Under the pieces are notes generated by a model. The model was not told where the DNA came from. It saw only the letters and a list, made by a program, of their open reading frames with translations, and did not search any database. A stretch of 21,707 nucleotides of DNA from an uncultured bacterium (lineage in GTDB: Bacteria > CALINM01), in contig CALINM010000155.1 of NCBI GenBank assembly GCA_938045315.1, positions 1 through 21,707 on the forward strand. Direction: 5' to 3'. Shown here in pieces: positions 7,463 to 16,304 of the stretch (the first letter of the stretch is position 1; each line of letters begins with the position of its first letter). The position numbers and the translations under genes were made by a program.

Positions 7463-8677
7463 TTAATAAATATTTACTCTTTGTCTTAGCATTCTAATTG
7501 CAAGTAACGCCTCAGCTCCATCAACAGGTGCATTTATTCTAAACTCACCAGAGAGCTCCCCTTCCATAATGCCCCTGGATGTCATATTCATAACAGCATT
7601 GAAGAAAGGGGATGTATTTTTTACATCGGGGAAAGGTGATTTTTCTGTGCCAAAATAAGCAGTGGCCAACTTTTCATCTCCTGTTAATTTAATTAATACA
7701 TCTTCAAGGATAAAAGCCATTTCCCCACGACTTACAAAATCATTAGGTTTGAAAAGATAAGCTTTAGTTGTTTCATCAAACTTTGGTTCTAAACCACGGA
7801 CCTTAAATTTTAAAATTGTCACAATCTCTTGCTTAAAGGGGTGATTCATTATATCTGCAGGTATAAATTCTGGCTTTAAAACATCAATTTGAGATTGAAC
7901 GGGAATCCTTCCACTAAAAAGTTTATCAATTTGTAGTTCGTCAATTAGTAATGCTGAAAGGTCACCACGCGTTATAGAATCTTTTACCGCAATTTTTTTA
8001 CCCACATCGCCAACAGTTATACCAGCCATTGCACGAACAATTTTATCTGTCTTTTTCCACATTTTATCAGCCAGCCCATGCCATTTACCTTCTCTTTTTG
8101 AGTTTAGTACATCAGCAAACTTATCCCTTGCTTTCTGGAATTCTAAGGCTTCTAAATATGCTATGCCCATAAAATAGTCTGCAGCTTCCTTGCCCTTATA
8201 GTAAACAAGTTTTTTTTCATCCACATCAATATTTTTTACATCCTTAAAAGCTTTTTCTACTTTTCTTAACCATTCTTTACCTTTCAAAGCTGTGTATACC
8301 CTCATTCTCGCCAGGTAATAGTCAAACATATCTGCATTATCATCTGCGGTACCCTTTGCTTTTTTCAAAAACTCAAATGCCCTTTCAACCTGCACCTCCC
8401 TTAACTTCAAGTCCTCATAGGTTTTGGCAATTTCCGCTGTAACAATAGCAAGTCCACTTTGAGCCCTGGAAAATTTCTCATCACAGTATATGGCCCTATC
8501 AAATTTCTCCTTAGCTAAAGTAAGTTTGCCTTCTTCAAGGGCTTTCATACCCATTAAATAATGGTGCTCTGAGTTGTCCTCTGGAGAAGTACATCTCTTC
8601 GAAACTGCTGTTGAACAACTTGTTATAAATGTCAAAACTATAATACTTAAAATTCCAAAAAATACCTTTCTCATCAT
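7463..8677 (-). CDS. Lipoprotein with TPR-like helices and C-terminal SLH domains
   Basis: 404 residues. GGAGGTGTT precedes two adjacent ATGs; the first is used. The signal peptide ends in a lipobox, ITSC, with C21. Residues about 38-215 form TPR-like helices (HHYLMGMKALEEGKLTLAKEKFDRAI and similar, shown here only as an example of the A-G-Y/F spacing). From about 225 to 404 there are three S-layer-homology-like units, the last two clearest: FVSRGEMAFILEDVL and FPDVKNTSPFFNAV with MEGELSGEFRIN. SLH units usually bind secondary cell-wall polymers or peptidoglycan, so this may tether the outer membrane or a complex to the wall. It begins a possible new transcription unit: the 79-bp gap upstream carries the 16-bp motif shared with the fecR-like gene. 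Confidence 0.85.
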   Translation of the reverse strand: MMRKVFFGILSIIVLTFITSCSTAVSKRCTSPEDNSEHHYLMGMKALEEGKLTLAKEKFDRAIYCDEKFSRAQSGLAIVTAEIAKTYEDLKLREVQVERAFEFLKKAKGTADDNADMFDYYLARMRVYTALKGKEWLRKVEKAFKDVKNIDVDEKKLVYYKGKEAADYFMGIAYLEALEFQKARDKFADVLNSKREGKWHGLADKMWKKTDKIVRAMAGITVGDVGKKIAVKDSITRGDLSALLIDELQIDKLFSGRIPVQSQIDVLKPEFIPADIMNHPFKQEIVTILKFKVRGLEPKFDETTKAYLFKPNDFVSRGEMAFILEDVLIKLTGDEKLATAYFGTEKSPFPDVKNTSPFFNAVMNMTSRGIMEGELSGEFRINAPVDGAEALLAIRMLRQRVNIY

Positions 8678-8730
8678 AACACCTCCAGCCCTTATCTTAC
8701 TTTCAATTAAATCACAGTTTAAAAATAAGT

Positions 8731-8746
8731 AAAGGTAATTTTCACA
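8731..8746 (-). promoter_or_regulatory. 16-bp shared upstream motif, copy 1
   Basis: The gene-strand sequence TGTGAAAATTACCTTT lies 54-69 bp upstream of the SLH lipoprotein ATG, in the only sizeable gap between the CsgG-like and SLH genes. The identical 16 bp lie 47-62 bp upstream of the fecR-like gene. TGTGA is also the half-site of Crp-family operators, but the second half (TCACA) is absent. A regulatory site is inferred. Confidence 0.5.
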
Positions 8747-8756
8747 TTTTTATAAT

Positions 8757-9959
8757 TTAGTAACCCAATGATTTTATTAACCCTTGACTACCAATTTCTG
8801 TTCTCTCAACAAGTTGTCCTGGCTTTACCCTTTTTATTGAAATCTCCTCTCCATCAACAACAAACCAGCTCTTATCTTCCTGAATCTGATTGGTAGGTCT
8901 CAAAATGACTGGAAGCTTGACTTTATCACATGACTTCTTGCCCGTTAAAGGATCTTCAATTTCCTGAAAGGTATAAACATATAATGTCATATCTTCCCTA
9001 ATACCCTGTTTTCTTCCAATATTTACCAAGGCAACTTTTCCCTTCCCGTCAGGAGTAAGCCTTGTTTGGAGAATGTAACCTTTTATGGTAAATAATTTTG
9101 ATAACTCAGATCTTACTTCATTAATTGCCTTTGAACCAGCTTTTTTAATACCCCCTATAAGGGCATCATAGTTTGGATAAGGAATTTTACCAATAACTTC
9201 CTTTCCCTTCACAATTTTTGAAAAAACAATTTCACCCGTCTCCACATCAATCATTCTTAGAGATATATCTGTTTCTATATTCCAGCCTTCATTAGCTTCA
9301 GCACCTGCGGCAAGAACTGAACCCACAAGTCCCAAATGCTTTGTTAAAGCCTCTTTCGCCCCTTCTAAGGTGACCCATTTTAAATTTACATTGTTGATTG
9401 AACCTGTAATAATGTATTTTACACCAACCAATTTCCCAAAATTAACAAGGGTTTTTTCATCCGCAAGACCGGAAGCCTGAAATTTATGTTCTTCTAAAAC
9501 TTTTTTTAGTTCTGATCTAGTAAAAACCTTTGCACCGCCTAATCTAACTATTTCATCAGTTATACCATCCTCCACACTCTCTGCTAATTTTGCATTTATT
9601 TCTCTTTCAGTTCTCTGTAAGTCTTCAGCATAATTTCTCTTTTCCCTTTCTCCCCATACAGCACCTGCTGCACCTGGTATAACACCCACCGCTGCTCCCC
9701 CAACCTTCGTTTTTTGACTTGCCCCCTGAACACTTGTTTGAATTGTTTTAGCATAATCAAAGGTGCTATTATTTGAAAAATTAACCACAGCAACCCGCGG
9801 TATTGTTGCATCATATAATGCCTTACAAACTGAAGGAATTATCTCTTTGTCGGTATTATCGGGCAAACACATGGTGGGATCAATTCTTGCCACCGTGGGT
9901 GCACAACTAATTAAATAAGCTATCATTAAAAAATAAAAAATGTCTTTTCCCATCCACAT
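8757..9959 (-). CDS. CsgG-family outer-membrane lipoprotein with FlgT-C-like domain
   Basis: 400 residues from the ATG at 9959, preceded by GGAGGTGAAT; an in-frame GTG four codons earlier lies before this site. The signal ends in the lipobox LISC (C19). The CsgG-like domain runs from about 50 to 285: VAVVNFSNNST, EDGITDEIVRLGG, VFTRSELKKVL, LVGVKYIITGSINNV and IDVETGEIVFSKIVKG. CsgG forms the outer-membrane pore that exports curli subunits. Two insertions stand out, around 85-105 (Gly/Ala-rich, VGGAAVGVIPGAAGAVWG) and around 195-220. Residues about 295-390 resemble the FlgT C-terminal beta-domain (GKVALVNIGRKQGI, then VKPGQLVER). No curli subunit gene is visible. A pore or ring role is inferred from family; the substrate is unknown. 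Confidence 0.85.
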   Translation of the reverse strand: MWMGKDIFYFLMIAYLISCAPTVARIDPTMCLPDNTDKEIIPSVCKALYDATIPRVAVVNFSNNSTFDYAKTIQTSVQGASQKTKVGGAAVGVIPGAAGAVWGEREKRNYAEDLQRTEREINAKLAESVEDGITDEIVRLGGAKVFTRSELKKVLEEHKFQASGLADEKTLVNFGKLVGVKYIITGSINNVNLKWVTLEGAKEALTKHLGLVGSVLAAGAEANEGWNIETDISLRMIDVETGEIVFSKIVKGKEVIGKIPYPNYDALIGGIKKAGSKAINEVRSELSKLFTIKGYILQTRLTPDGKGKVALVNIGRKQGIREDMTLYVYTFQEIEDPLTGKKSCDKVKLPVILRPTNQIQEDKSWFVVDGEEISIKRVKPGQLVERTEIGSQGLIKSLGY

Positions 9960-9976
9960 ATTCACCTCCACATATG

Positions 9977-11158
9977 TTAATTTTTTTCAAAGAAATAATT
10001 AAAAATTATAGTATCTGAAGAATATTTTACTAATTCAAAACCCTTCTGAATTAGACTATTAGCAAGATATATGGGATTTTCAGAGTAGGTAACTATAAAT
10101 TCTCCCAATCCCTTTTCTTTAACTTCCATCACCCAGGCAGTATTTTGCAGTTCTTCCTTAACCTGGAAATTTTCTTTTATACTACTCACATTTTCAACTT
10201 TTAAATTCACCCTTCTTGCACTGTTTTTTATGAACTCTCTTAATTTATCTATGATTGTAGGTATAACTTTATCCGCTATACTGTTCATGGCTTTTTCTGT
10301 AGCATCTTCAATGTTAGGAGCAAGCCCTTTTGATTCATCAGTACCAGATGCTAACACTATGATTTTGCCACTATTAGCATCTCTTGATATTATCCTGTAT
10401 TGCAACCTTACAGTGACATTATTAAAGGGCATGGAGATACCATATCCTGCGTCCTGACCTTTTTTTGTTGAGATGGAGTAATCCATTTTACCTATAATAA
10501 GAACATTTGTTAGCAACTTATAAATCATGCTTTTTAAACTCAGATAGTTACCACTTTTAATAGCTTCTTCTATTCTCCTTGCCTCTATTATTTCTGTAGG
10601 AGCCAGATCTATCACTGTAAAACCCTGATTGGTTAGCTCATCAATTAGTTTTTCTGTCAAAATGTTTGTTTCTTCAAACTCTTCTTTTGTTTCCATTTCA
10701 TAATGTTTCTTACCCTTTGTTATAAACTCTCTTTCTGATAATAATTTTGGTTTTTTTACGGGTATAAATACTGAAACTGAATTATTTAATGCTAAACTTG
10801 AAAGAGCTTTTTCAGCCTTTTTCATTTCCACACAGGCATTAATCTTAACCTGATAAATATCACCCTTTCTCTCCTCACCAAGTATTTTATAACTCTCCAC
10901 AACACCCCTTATCTCCTTACTAACCGCATCATCCACAAGGACCATGTTTTGAACTACACTTTGGGCTTTGACCTCTACACCTGCAAGTTCTTCGATGGCA
11001 TTCCACTTTGCCCTTGCTATTGCCTCTGCTTTTGCAGAAATTATATCATTTCTATTGATAATTGCCTCTCCTTCGAAAATACCACACCTAACCTCTCCAT
11101 AAGCATTGTTATAAACAAGTGCGATAAATACAAAGGTCATTAAATATTTCACAAACAT
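9977..11158 (-). CDS. Exported FlgT-like protein
   Basis: 393 residues. AAAGGAG precedes the ATG by six bases. A signal peptide ends near NAYG. Residues 22-115 match the FlgT N-terminal layout: GEAIINRND, AKAEAIARAKWNAIEELAGVEV, then GDIYQVKINACVE. Residues about 125-315 look like the FlgT middle domain (VSVFIPV, LIDELTNQGFTVIDL, NVLIIGKMDYS, GKIIVLASGTDES). The C-terminal 75 residues are a further alpha/beta unit. In Vibrio, FlgT builds the H ring around the flagellar basal body. Here it lies 11 bp after a Crp-type regulator and 17 bp before a CsgG-like gene, without flagellar neighbours. A periplasmic ring or assembly role for another machine is possible; homology was judged by eye from motif layout. 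Confidence 0.78.
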   Translation of the reverse strand: MFVKYLMTFVFIALVYNNAYGEVRCGIFEGEAIINRNDIISAKAEAIARAKWNAIEELAGVEVKAQSVVQNMVLVDDAVSKEIRGVVESYKILGEERKGDIYQVKINACVEMKKAEKALSSLALNNSVSVFIPVKKPKLLSEREFITKGKKHYEMETKEEFEETNILTEKLIDELTNQGFTVIDLAPTEIIEARRIEEAIKSGNYLSLKSMIYKLLTNVLIIGKMDYSISTKKGQDAGYGISMPFNNVTVRLQYRIISRDANSGKIIVLASGTDESKGLAPNIEDATEKAMNSIADKVIPTIIDKLREFIKNSARRVNLKVENVSSIKENFQVKEELQNTAWVMEVKEKGLGEFIVTYSENPIYLANSLIQKGFELVKYSSDTIIFNYFFEKN

Positions 11159-11169
11159 GATTAACTCCT

Positions 11170-11856
11170 TTAAAAACCTTTTTGAATGGTTGATACTAAA
11201 AAGTTTTTTCCTTCTTCTATGACAAGTTTCTCAAACAAAAGTATCTTCATGGCTTTAGAAATAGCTTCCCTTGACGATCCAATTCTTGAGGCTAACTCTT
11301 TTTGTGTATATTTTCTAATGATATAAAATCCATTTTTAATTTCTGCATTCTCACTCTTTGCAATCTCTTGCAATAGCTTTAAAAGCCTTTCACTCACATC
11401 AAGAAAAGCTAAAGAGCTTACAATCGCATCAGTTTTCCTTAACCTTTGAGCTAGAGCACGAAGCATTTCAATGGCAATATTAGGTTCATTTTTAATTAGC
11501 TCTAAAAATTTAGACCTACTTAACACCCCTAACGTTGCATCTTCTTCTACAATGATTGTTGCTGATCTTGTCTCACCATCAAGAAGGCTTAACTCCCCAA
11601 AAAAGTCTCCCTTTTTGAAGCAAGTAATAATAAACTCTTCTCCTTCTTCGTTAAAAAGTGAGGCTTTAAGACAACCCTCAAACACTATATAAAGATCTGA
11701 GCTATAATCAGATTGGTAGAATACTACATCCTCTTTCTTTTTACGTAATATTTTACAATTTTCTGCAAGGAGAGTAAGATGCTTATCTGAGAGATTTTTG
11801 AATATGGATATGGCTTGAAAAATATGTTTACCCTCTTCAAGGAGCGAGTAATTCAC
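11170..11856 (-). CDS. Crp/Fnr family cyclic-nucleotide-binding regulator
   Basis: 228 residues, GTG start after AGAGGTGAT. The cyclic-nucleotide-binding barrel covers residues about 15-130, with the phosphate-binding cassette FFGELSLLDGETRSAT; E88, R97 and S98 match the cAMP-contacting Glu, Arg and Ser of E. coli CRP. The dimer helix follows, then a winged helix-turn-helix at about 165-215 with YTQKELASRIGSSREAISK as the recognition part. Its three Cys are not in the FNR iron-sulfur arrangement, so a nucleotide ligand is more likely than redox sensing. It sits between the cyclase-containing block and the FlgT-like gene, 11 bp before the latter, so it may read the cAMP made by the product of 14196-16298 and regulate this cluster. 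Ligand and targets are inferred. Confidence 0.9.
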   Translation of the reverse strand: MNYSLLEEGKHIFQAISIFKNLSDKHLTLLAENCKILRKKKEDVVFYQSDYSSDLYIVFEGCLKASLFNEEGEEFIITCFKKGDFFGELSLLDGETRSATIIVEEDATLGVLSRSKFLELIKNEPNIAIEMLRALAQRLRKTDAIVSSLAFLDVSERLLKLLQEIAKSENAEIKNGFYIIRKYTQKELASRIGSSREAISKAMKILLFEKLVIEEGKNFLVSTIQKGF

Positions 11857-11916
11857 CTAATCACCTCTATTTTAATTAAACATTTTTTAACATTTATACT
11901 TCATTAGTCAATAAAA

Positions 11917-14181
11917 TTATTTATCAATTTTCTCTAAAATAAATTTTACCTGGTTATCCTCCGGATTCAATTTTAATAATTCTTGAAAAAATTTTATGGC
12001 TTTTTTGTTCTCATTATTTTCATAATAAAGTAGCCCCAGAGCTTTTACTATAGATTGGTCCTTTGGAAATTTTTCATAAGCTTCCTCAAGGTAGTTTAAG
12101 GCAACATTAATTTCCCCCATTTCCTTATAACAAATAGCGATATAGTAGTAAACCTCTGGTGTGGGAAAAGCTTTAAGGGCTTCTTCAAATTTATTTACAG
12201 CCTTTCCATAATTTCTTTGTCTAAAAAAATTGCCTCCCTCAACTATATACTGCGTTGCCCTTTCTCTCCTTTCCTCTTCAGTTAGGCTGAGGTAAGGATT
12301 TGATATAACTTCAACGGGTTTACCCTCTGGAAATCTTTTATTTAGTACCTTATCTGCTATAACATTTATTATTTTCAAATCTCCCTTATTTATTGCACCA
12401 AAGAAGTTTAATGAAATCTTATATGATTCCAGAGACTCAATATTGACTCCATTATTAAAAATATTATTATAAGAAATCTCTCCTGAAAAATGCGATAACT
12501 TTATCCCTAACTCATTTTGAAAAATATCATTTTCTCTAACATTTATTGATGATTTAACTATCTCAATCCCTAATTTATTATTAAAAATCGATGTTTTGCT
12601 TATCTCAAACCTGGTACAGTTATCCACTAAAATACCATTTATTGAATTAGAAATGACTGACTTTTCAATAAAACCCATAGAATCTATAACTTTTAAAGCA
12701 CTTCTGGCGTTTTTTATTTTTAAGCCCCTTAATTCAACATAACCATTTTTTATGGTAATCCCATCCCACATATCGTTATCACTTTCTGGCTTAAACTCAG
12801 TGTAATCAGTACCATCAATTGTTAATTTTCCTTCCACTGTGATAGATGTATTTTGTCCCATCAAAAACACAGACCCACCCTTAATCTCGATAAAAATCCC
12901 CTTTGGTATAATTAGTTCCCCTTTCACCCTATATACACCTTCATAAACTGTGTCTTTATTTAAAATCCCACTGATTATGGGTGGCTCAGATAAAGTCCTT
13001 TGTGCCCTAACATAATCAGACAGTAAAGATTCATTTCCAGCATGATCAATTGCTTTTATCCTATAAAAATAATGTTTACCAGGAATAACTTCTCTATCTT
13101 CAAATTCTTCCACTTCCACAATACCCAGTGATTTATATCCAGAGAGAGGTTGTTCGCTTCTCAATATTTCATAGCCCTTCAGATCAGGTGTATTATCCAG
13201 TGGCGTCCACTTTATCTCAATTCTATCAGGATACCCTTTTGTCTTTATGTTTTTTATGTTGCTCGGGGGCACAGTATCAATAGTTACAAGCCCTGAAACA
13301 TCAATCCATTTATTTTCATAACCTCCCGGTTTTTTAAGATAAACTATAATTGGTGAATTAGTTGTGTTATCACCATCCACAACTATATATTCCCCTGTAT
13401 AAATACCTTTTTTAACCTCTCTCATTAAAATCCCCTTCTTAAAATTACCTATATCAAAACTTGCAATCATACCCGGATCTCCTTCTAACCCAACCCTGAT
13501 TATCTTACCTTTTCCAAAAGGTGAGTCTTTCACATTCGTTATAACCTCTTTGATGTTTGGTAGTTTATAATAAGCAAGGACTGGGGAAGAAGGTATCTTT
13601 TCAGTAATTTTATAACATAGTTCGTTTAGAAGCCTTATAAACTGTATCTCTCTCAGATTCATCGCTGTTGATACTGCTGTCATTACAGCAGAAAGGGGTG
13701 ACATGGGGATATTACCTTCATGATACCTAACAGATTCCTTTATCCTGAATACCTCTTTATCATTTTTTATACTGTACATGCTTACTTCAGCCTCAATCCC
13801 TAACTGAGAATAGGCAACAGCATAAATTTTTTGAAAGTCAGTAATTTTGCCATAGATAACTCCATCGCATCCAATGGCTTCACAAATTTCTTTGGGTGAT
13901 ATGTCTTTATAAGGTTTACCCTTGACCTTTTCTAGTTGATATATTTTTTCATCCACTAGAGGGAGCTCTACATTTGTATAATTTTTACCTGAAAAGTGAT
14001 TGTAAAAAGTTTTTCTTAAGGTGTCTGCAATATTAAAGTCTTCATATTCAAAGGGCAATATGGCAACAACTTTTGGATAGTCCTCTTCTGATATAATCTT
14101 CCTAATATCTTTATTTTTTTCATTTATTGCAGAGGAACAGGAAAGTAAAAAAACCAAAAGAAAATATGCTATTCCTTTCAT
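11917..14181 (-). CDS. Multidomain lipoprotein: GNA1162-like, FN3, beta-helix and TPR
   Basis: 754 residues from the ATG at 14181, chosen because a GAGGGGGG ribosome binding site precedes it and the sequence then starts with a lipoprotein signal (lipobox LLSC, C15). An upstream in-frame start inside the cyclase gene has neither. Residues about 30-210 resemble the GNA1162/DUF799 lipoprotein family (VVAILPFEYED, IGCDGVIYGKITDF). Next come a beta region (about 225-305), a fibronectin type III domain (about 315-400, WTPLDNTPDLKGYEILR), repeated short strands typical of a right-handed beta-helix (about 415-590, NGILVDNCTRFEIS, NKLGIEIVKSSINV), and about three C-terminal TPR units (about 640-750). 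The surface modules suggest binding of polysaccharide or protein. The gene follows the cyclase by 14 bp. This domain combination is unfamiliar to me. Confidence 0.83.
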   Translation of the reverse strand: MKGIAYFLLVFLLSCSSAINEKNKDIRKIISEEDYPKVVAILPFEYEDFNIADTLRKTFYNHFSGKNYTNVELPLVDEKIYQLEKVKGKPYKDISPKEICEAIGCDGVIYGKITDFQKIYAVAYSQLGIEAEVSMYSIKNDKEVFRIKESVRYHEGNIPMSPLSAVMTAVSTAMNLREIQFIRLLNELCYKITEKIPSSPVLAYYKLPNIKEVITNVKDSPFGKGKIIRVGLEGDPGMIASFDIGNFKKGILMREVKKGIYTGEYIVVDGDNTTNSPIIVYLKKPGGYENKWIDVSGLVTIDTVPPSNIKNIKTKGYPDRIEIKWTPLDNTPDLKGYEILRSEQPLSGYKSLGIVEVEEFEDREVIPGKHYFYRIKAIDHAGNESLLSDYVRAQRTLSEPPIISGILNKDTVYEGVYRVKGELIIPKGIFIEIKGGSVFLMGQNTSITVEGKLTIDGTDYTEFKPESDNDMWDGITIKNGYVELRGLKIKNARSALKVIDSMGFIEKSVISNSINGILVDNCTRFEISKTSIFNNKLGIEIVKSSINVRENDIFQNELGIKLSHFSGEISYNNIFNNGVNIESLESYKISLNFFGAINKGDLKIINVIADKVLNKRFPEGKPVEVISNPYLSLTEEERRERATQYIVEGGNFFRQRNYGKAVNKFEEALKAFPTPEVYYYIAICYKEMGEINVALNYLEEAYEKFPKDQSIVKALGLLYYENNENKKAIKFFQELLKLNPEDNQVKFILEKIDK

Positions 14182-14195
14182 ACAACCCCCCTCTT

Positions 14196-16298
14196 TTATT
14201 TTGTTTCTGCAATAAATACCCCATCCCAATCAGTCTTGGGTGGATTAGTTAAAAAAGCTTGACATCTACTCATGAAGACATGGGACGGCCTGTCATTAAA
14301 CTCCTGAAAAAGTATTTGAAATATTTTATTTGCCCTTAAAAAATCCCTTTCTAAATAAAGCTTTAATGCTTCATGAAATTTATTAACTAGTTCATTATTT
14401 AGATTATTTGATAACTCATAAATTGATACTGGCTTTGTTTTCCCCTTAACTTTAATTATATCAAGCTTTCTTAACATAAAAGCATTCTTATCGATTTTTT
14501 CATAGGTAAACTCACTGATTATAATATGTGTTCCATATAACTTATTCATGCCCTCAAGTCTTGATGCTAAATTAACACTATCACCTATAGCAGTATAATC
14601 AAATCTTATATCTGTCCCCATATTTCCAACTATAACTGTACCTGTATTAATGCCAATACCAATATCAATTTCAGGTAACCCTTTCTTCCTAAAATCTTCG
14701 TTTACTAACTTTAGTTCTTCAACCATCATCAAAGCACTCTTACAACATAAATTTGCATGATCTTTTAAATCTAAAGGTGCATTAAATAATGCCATAATAG
14801 CATCACCTATATATTTATCAAGAGTACCACCATTTCTTAATATAATGTTTGTCATGGGAGCTAGATAACTATTAAGGAGATTTACCAAAGCCTCTGGATC
14901 CATACTTTCAGAAAGGGTAGTAAAACCCCTTATGTCCGAAAAAAGGATGGAAACTTCTTTTTTTTGTCCACCTAATTTTAGTATTTCTGGATTTTTTACG
15001 ATCTCATTTACTAATTGAGGTGAAACATAACTTGAAAATGCCTTTTTCAAAAACCTACTATGCCTCTCTTCCACTAAATTTCTGTATGATTCACATAATA
15101 GATATGTTAAGAAAATTGAAAAAAGGGGATAAAAAATCGAAGTATTCAAAGGATATGATCTGAAGATCTGAAGATTTAAATAGTAATAAGATATTGATAA
15201 AACAATAAAAAATAATAGTCCTGTTAGTGTTCTTCTGGTAAAATTCAGTATAAAAGACAATAATATTCCAAAGAGCGCTATGAATATTAAATCTAAGATA
15301 ACTACTCTACCATCTTTTATGAGAATGTGATTTTTTAAAACATTTGATGCCACAGTGGCATGAATAAAAATACCCGGCATAAGGGGATTAACTGGAGTTG
15401 CCCTTAAATCTGAAATACCAACTTCTGTGGCTCCAACAAAAACAATAGAGTTTTTGAAAATCCCACTACTAAGTTTTTCTTTAATTACATCTACTGCAGA
15501 ATAGACTTTAAATTTATCTGTATTGCTATAGTAATTAACAGTCAAACGTCCAAATTCGTCACATGGAATATTTATATTACCTAACAAAATTCTCTTAACT
15601 CCATATATTTCAAACTCTAAAACTATTTCTTGCTCTAAAAAATGCTTAAGTGATGCTAAAAAAAGGGAGGGGTAAATGAACCCATCATAGAACACAAGAG
15701 CATTTAGCTTCCTTAAAATACCATCATTATCGGGGATTATGTTAAAAAAACCTGCCTGGTTAGAAGACTTTTCAATTTCGGGAATGTTTATTTCAACATC
15801 ATTATAAGATTGTAAAGGTATTTCCTTCATGTCCGCAGGGATTTTTATAATTTTAATCCTCTTTGACTCCAGGAGATATTTATTCTTGTTCCCCGCTTCT
15901 TCAGCACCATCTCTGAAAAAATACCCAAGTACAACGTTATTTTTTTTTCCTATTGATTCAGCAAGTTTTCTGTCCGAATCTCTGCTGGAAGTCTCAGAAA
16001 ATACGATATCAAGTGCTAATGTTTTAGCACCATAACTATTTATATTGTCAATAAGTTTAGCAATTATCTTTCTATCCCAGGGCCATCTACCCAGTTCATT
16101 AATACTCTTTTCATCTATTGCTACAATAGAAATACGATTATCCACATCATCAAAACTTCTTGTCCTAAATCTTATATCTCTCAGTTTTAATTCAATAGCA
16201 TCAAAAAAATCTACTTTTTTTAGATATAAAATAGATGATAGTGTGGAAGCTAAAAACCCAAAAATAAGAAAAATAATTAGCTTTTTTACATTTTTCAT
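14196..16298 (-). CDS. CHASE2-domain class III adenylate cyclase
   Basis: 700 residues. An N-terminal membrane helix (about 7-27) is followed by a periplasmic CHASE2 sensor (about 30-320; ISIVAIDEKSINELGRWPWDR), three membrane helices (about 330-410) and a cytoplasmic class III cyclase (about 445-610). The catalytic set is intact: metal-binding D455 (FSDIRGFT) and D499 (GDAIMALF), adenine-selecting K495 and T569 (YTAIGD), and transition-state N576 and R580. The Lys/Thr pair indicates ATP rather than GTP as substrate. The C-terminal tail (FHEALKLYLERDF, PPKTDWDGV) is typical of this family. It starts 6 bp after the fecR-like gene, and such FecR-CHASE2 neighbours occur in other Gram-negatives as far as I recall. 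It should convert an envelope signal into cAMP; the signal is unknown. Confidence 0.95.
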   Translation of the reverse strand: MKNVKKLIIFLIFGFLASTLSSILYLKKVDFFDAIELKLRDIRFRTRSFDDVDNRISIVAIDEKSINELGRWPWDRKIIAKLIDNINSYGAKTLALDIVFSETSSRDSDRKLAESIGKKNNVVLGYFFRDGAEEAGNKNKYLLESKRIKIIKIPADMKEIPLQSYNDVEINIPEIEKSSNQAGFFNIIPDNDGILRKLNALVFYDGFIYPSLFLASLKHFLEQEIVLEFEIYGVKRILLGNINIPCDEFGRLTVNYYSNTDKFKVYSAVDVIKEKLSSGIFKNSIVFVGATEVGISDLRATPVNPLMPGIFIHATVASNVLKNHILIKDGRVVILDLIFIALFGILLSFILNFTRRTLTGLLFFIVLSISYYYLNLQIFRSYPLNTSIFYPLFSIFLTYLLCESYRNLVEERHSRFLKKAFSSYVSPQLVNEIVKNPEILKLGGQKKEVSILFSDIRGFTTLSESMDPEALVNLLNSYLAPMTNIILRNGGTLDKYIGDAIMALFNAPLDLKDHANLCCKSALMMVEELKLVNEDFRKKGLPEIDIGIGINTGTVIVGNMGTDIRFDYTAIGDSVNLASRLEGMNKLYGTHIIISEFTYEKIDKNAFMLRKLDIIKVKGKTKPVSIYELSNNLNNELVNKFHEALKLYLERDFLRANKIFQILFQEFNDRPSHVFMSRCQAFLTNPPKTDWDGVFIAETK

Positions 16299-16304
16299 AA
16301 GATT

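Noticed and set aside
9596-9814. Overlapping minus-strand ORF inside the CsgG-like gene
   Set aside because: It is out of frame with a well-supported gene and has no ribosome binding site or recognisable protein features; a shadow frame.
8757-11158. Flagellar operon
   Set aside because: FlgT/FlgP/FlgO resemblance is present, but no flagellin, hook, rod, motor or export gene is in the window.
11170-11856. FNR-type iron-sulfur redox regulator
   Set aside because: The protein lacks the N-terminal Cys cluster of FNR and has an intact nucleotide-binding cassette instead.
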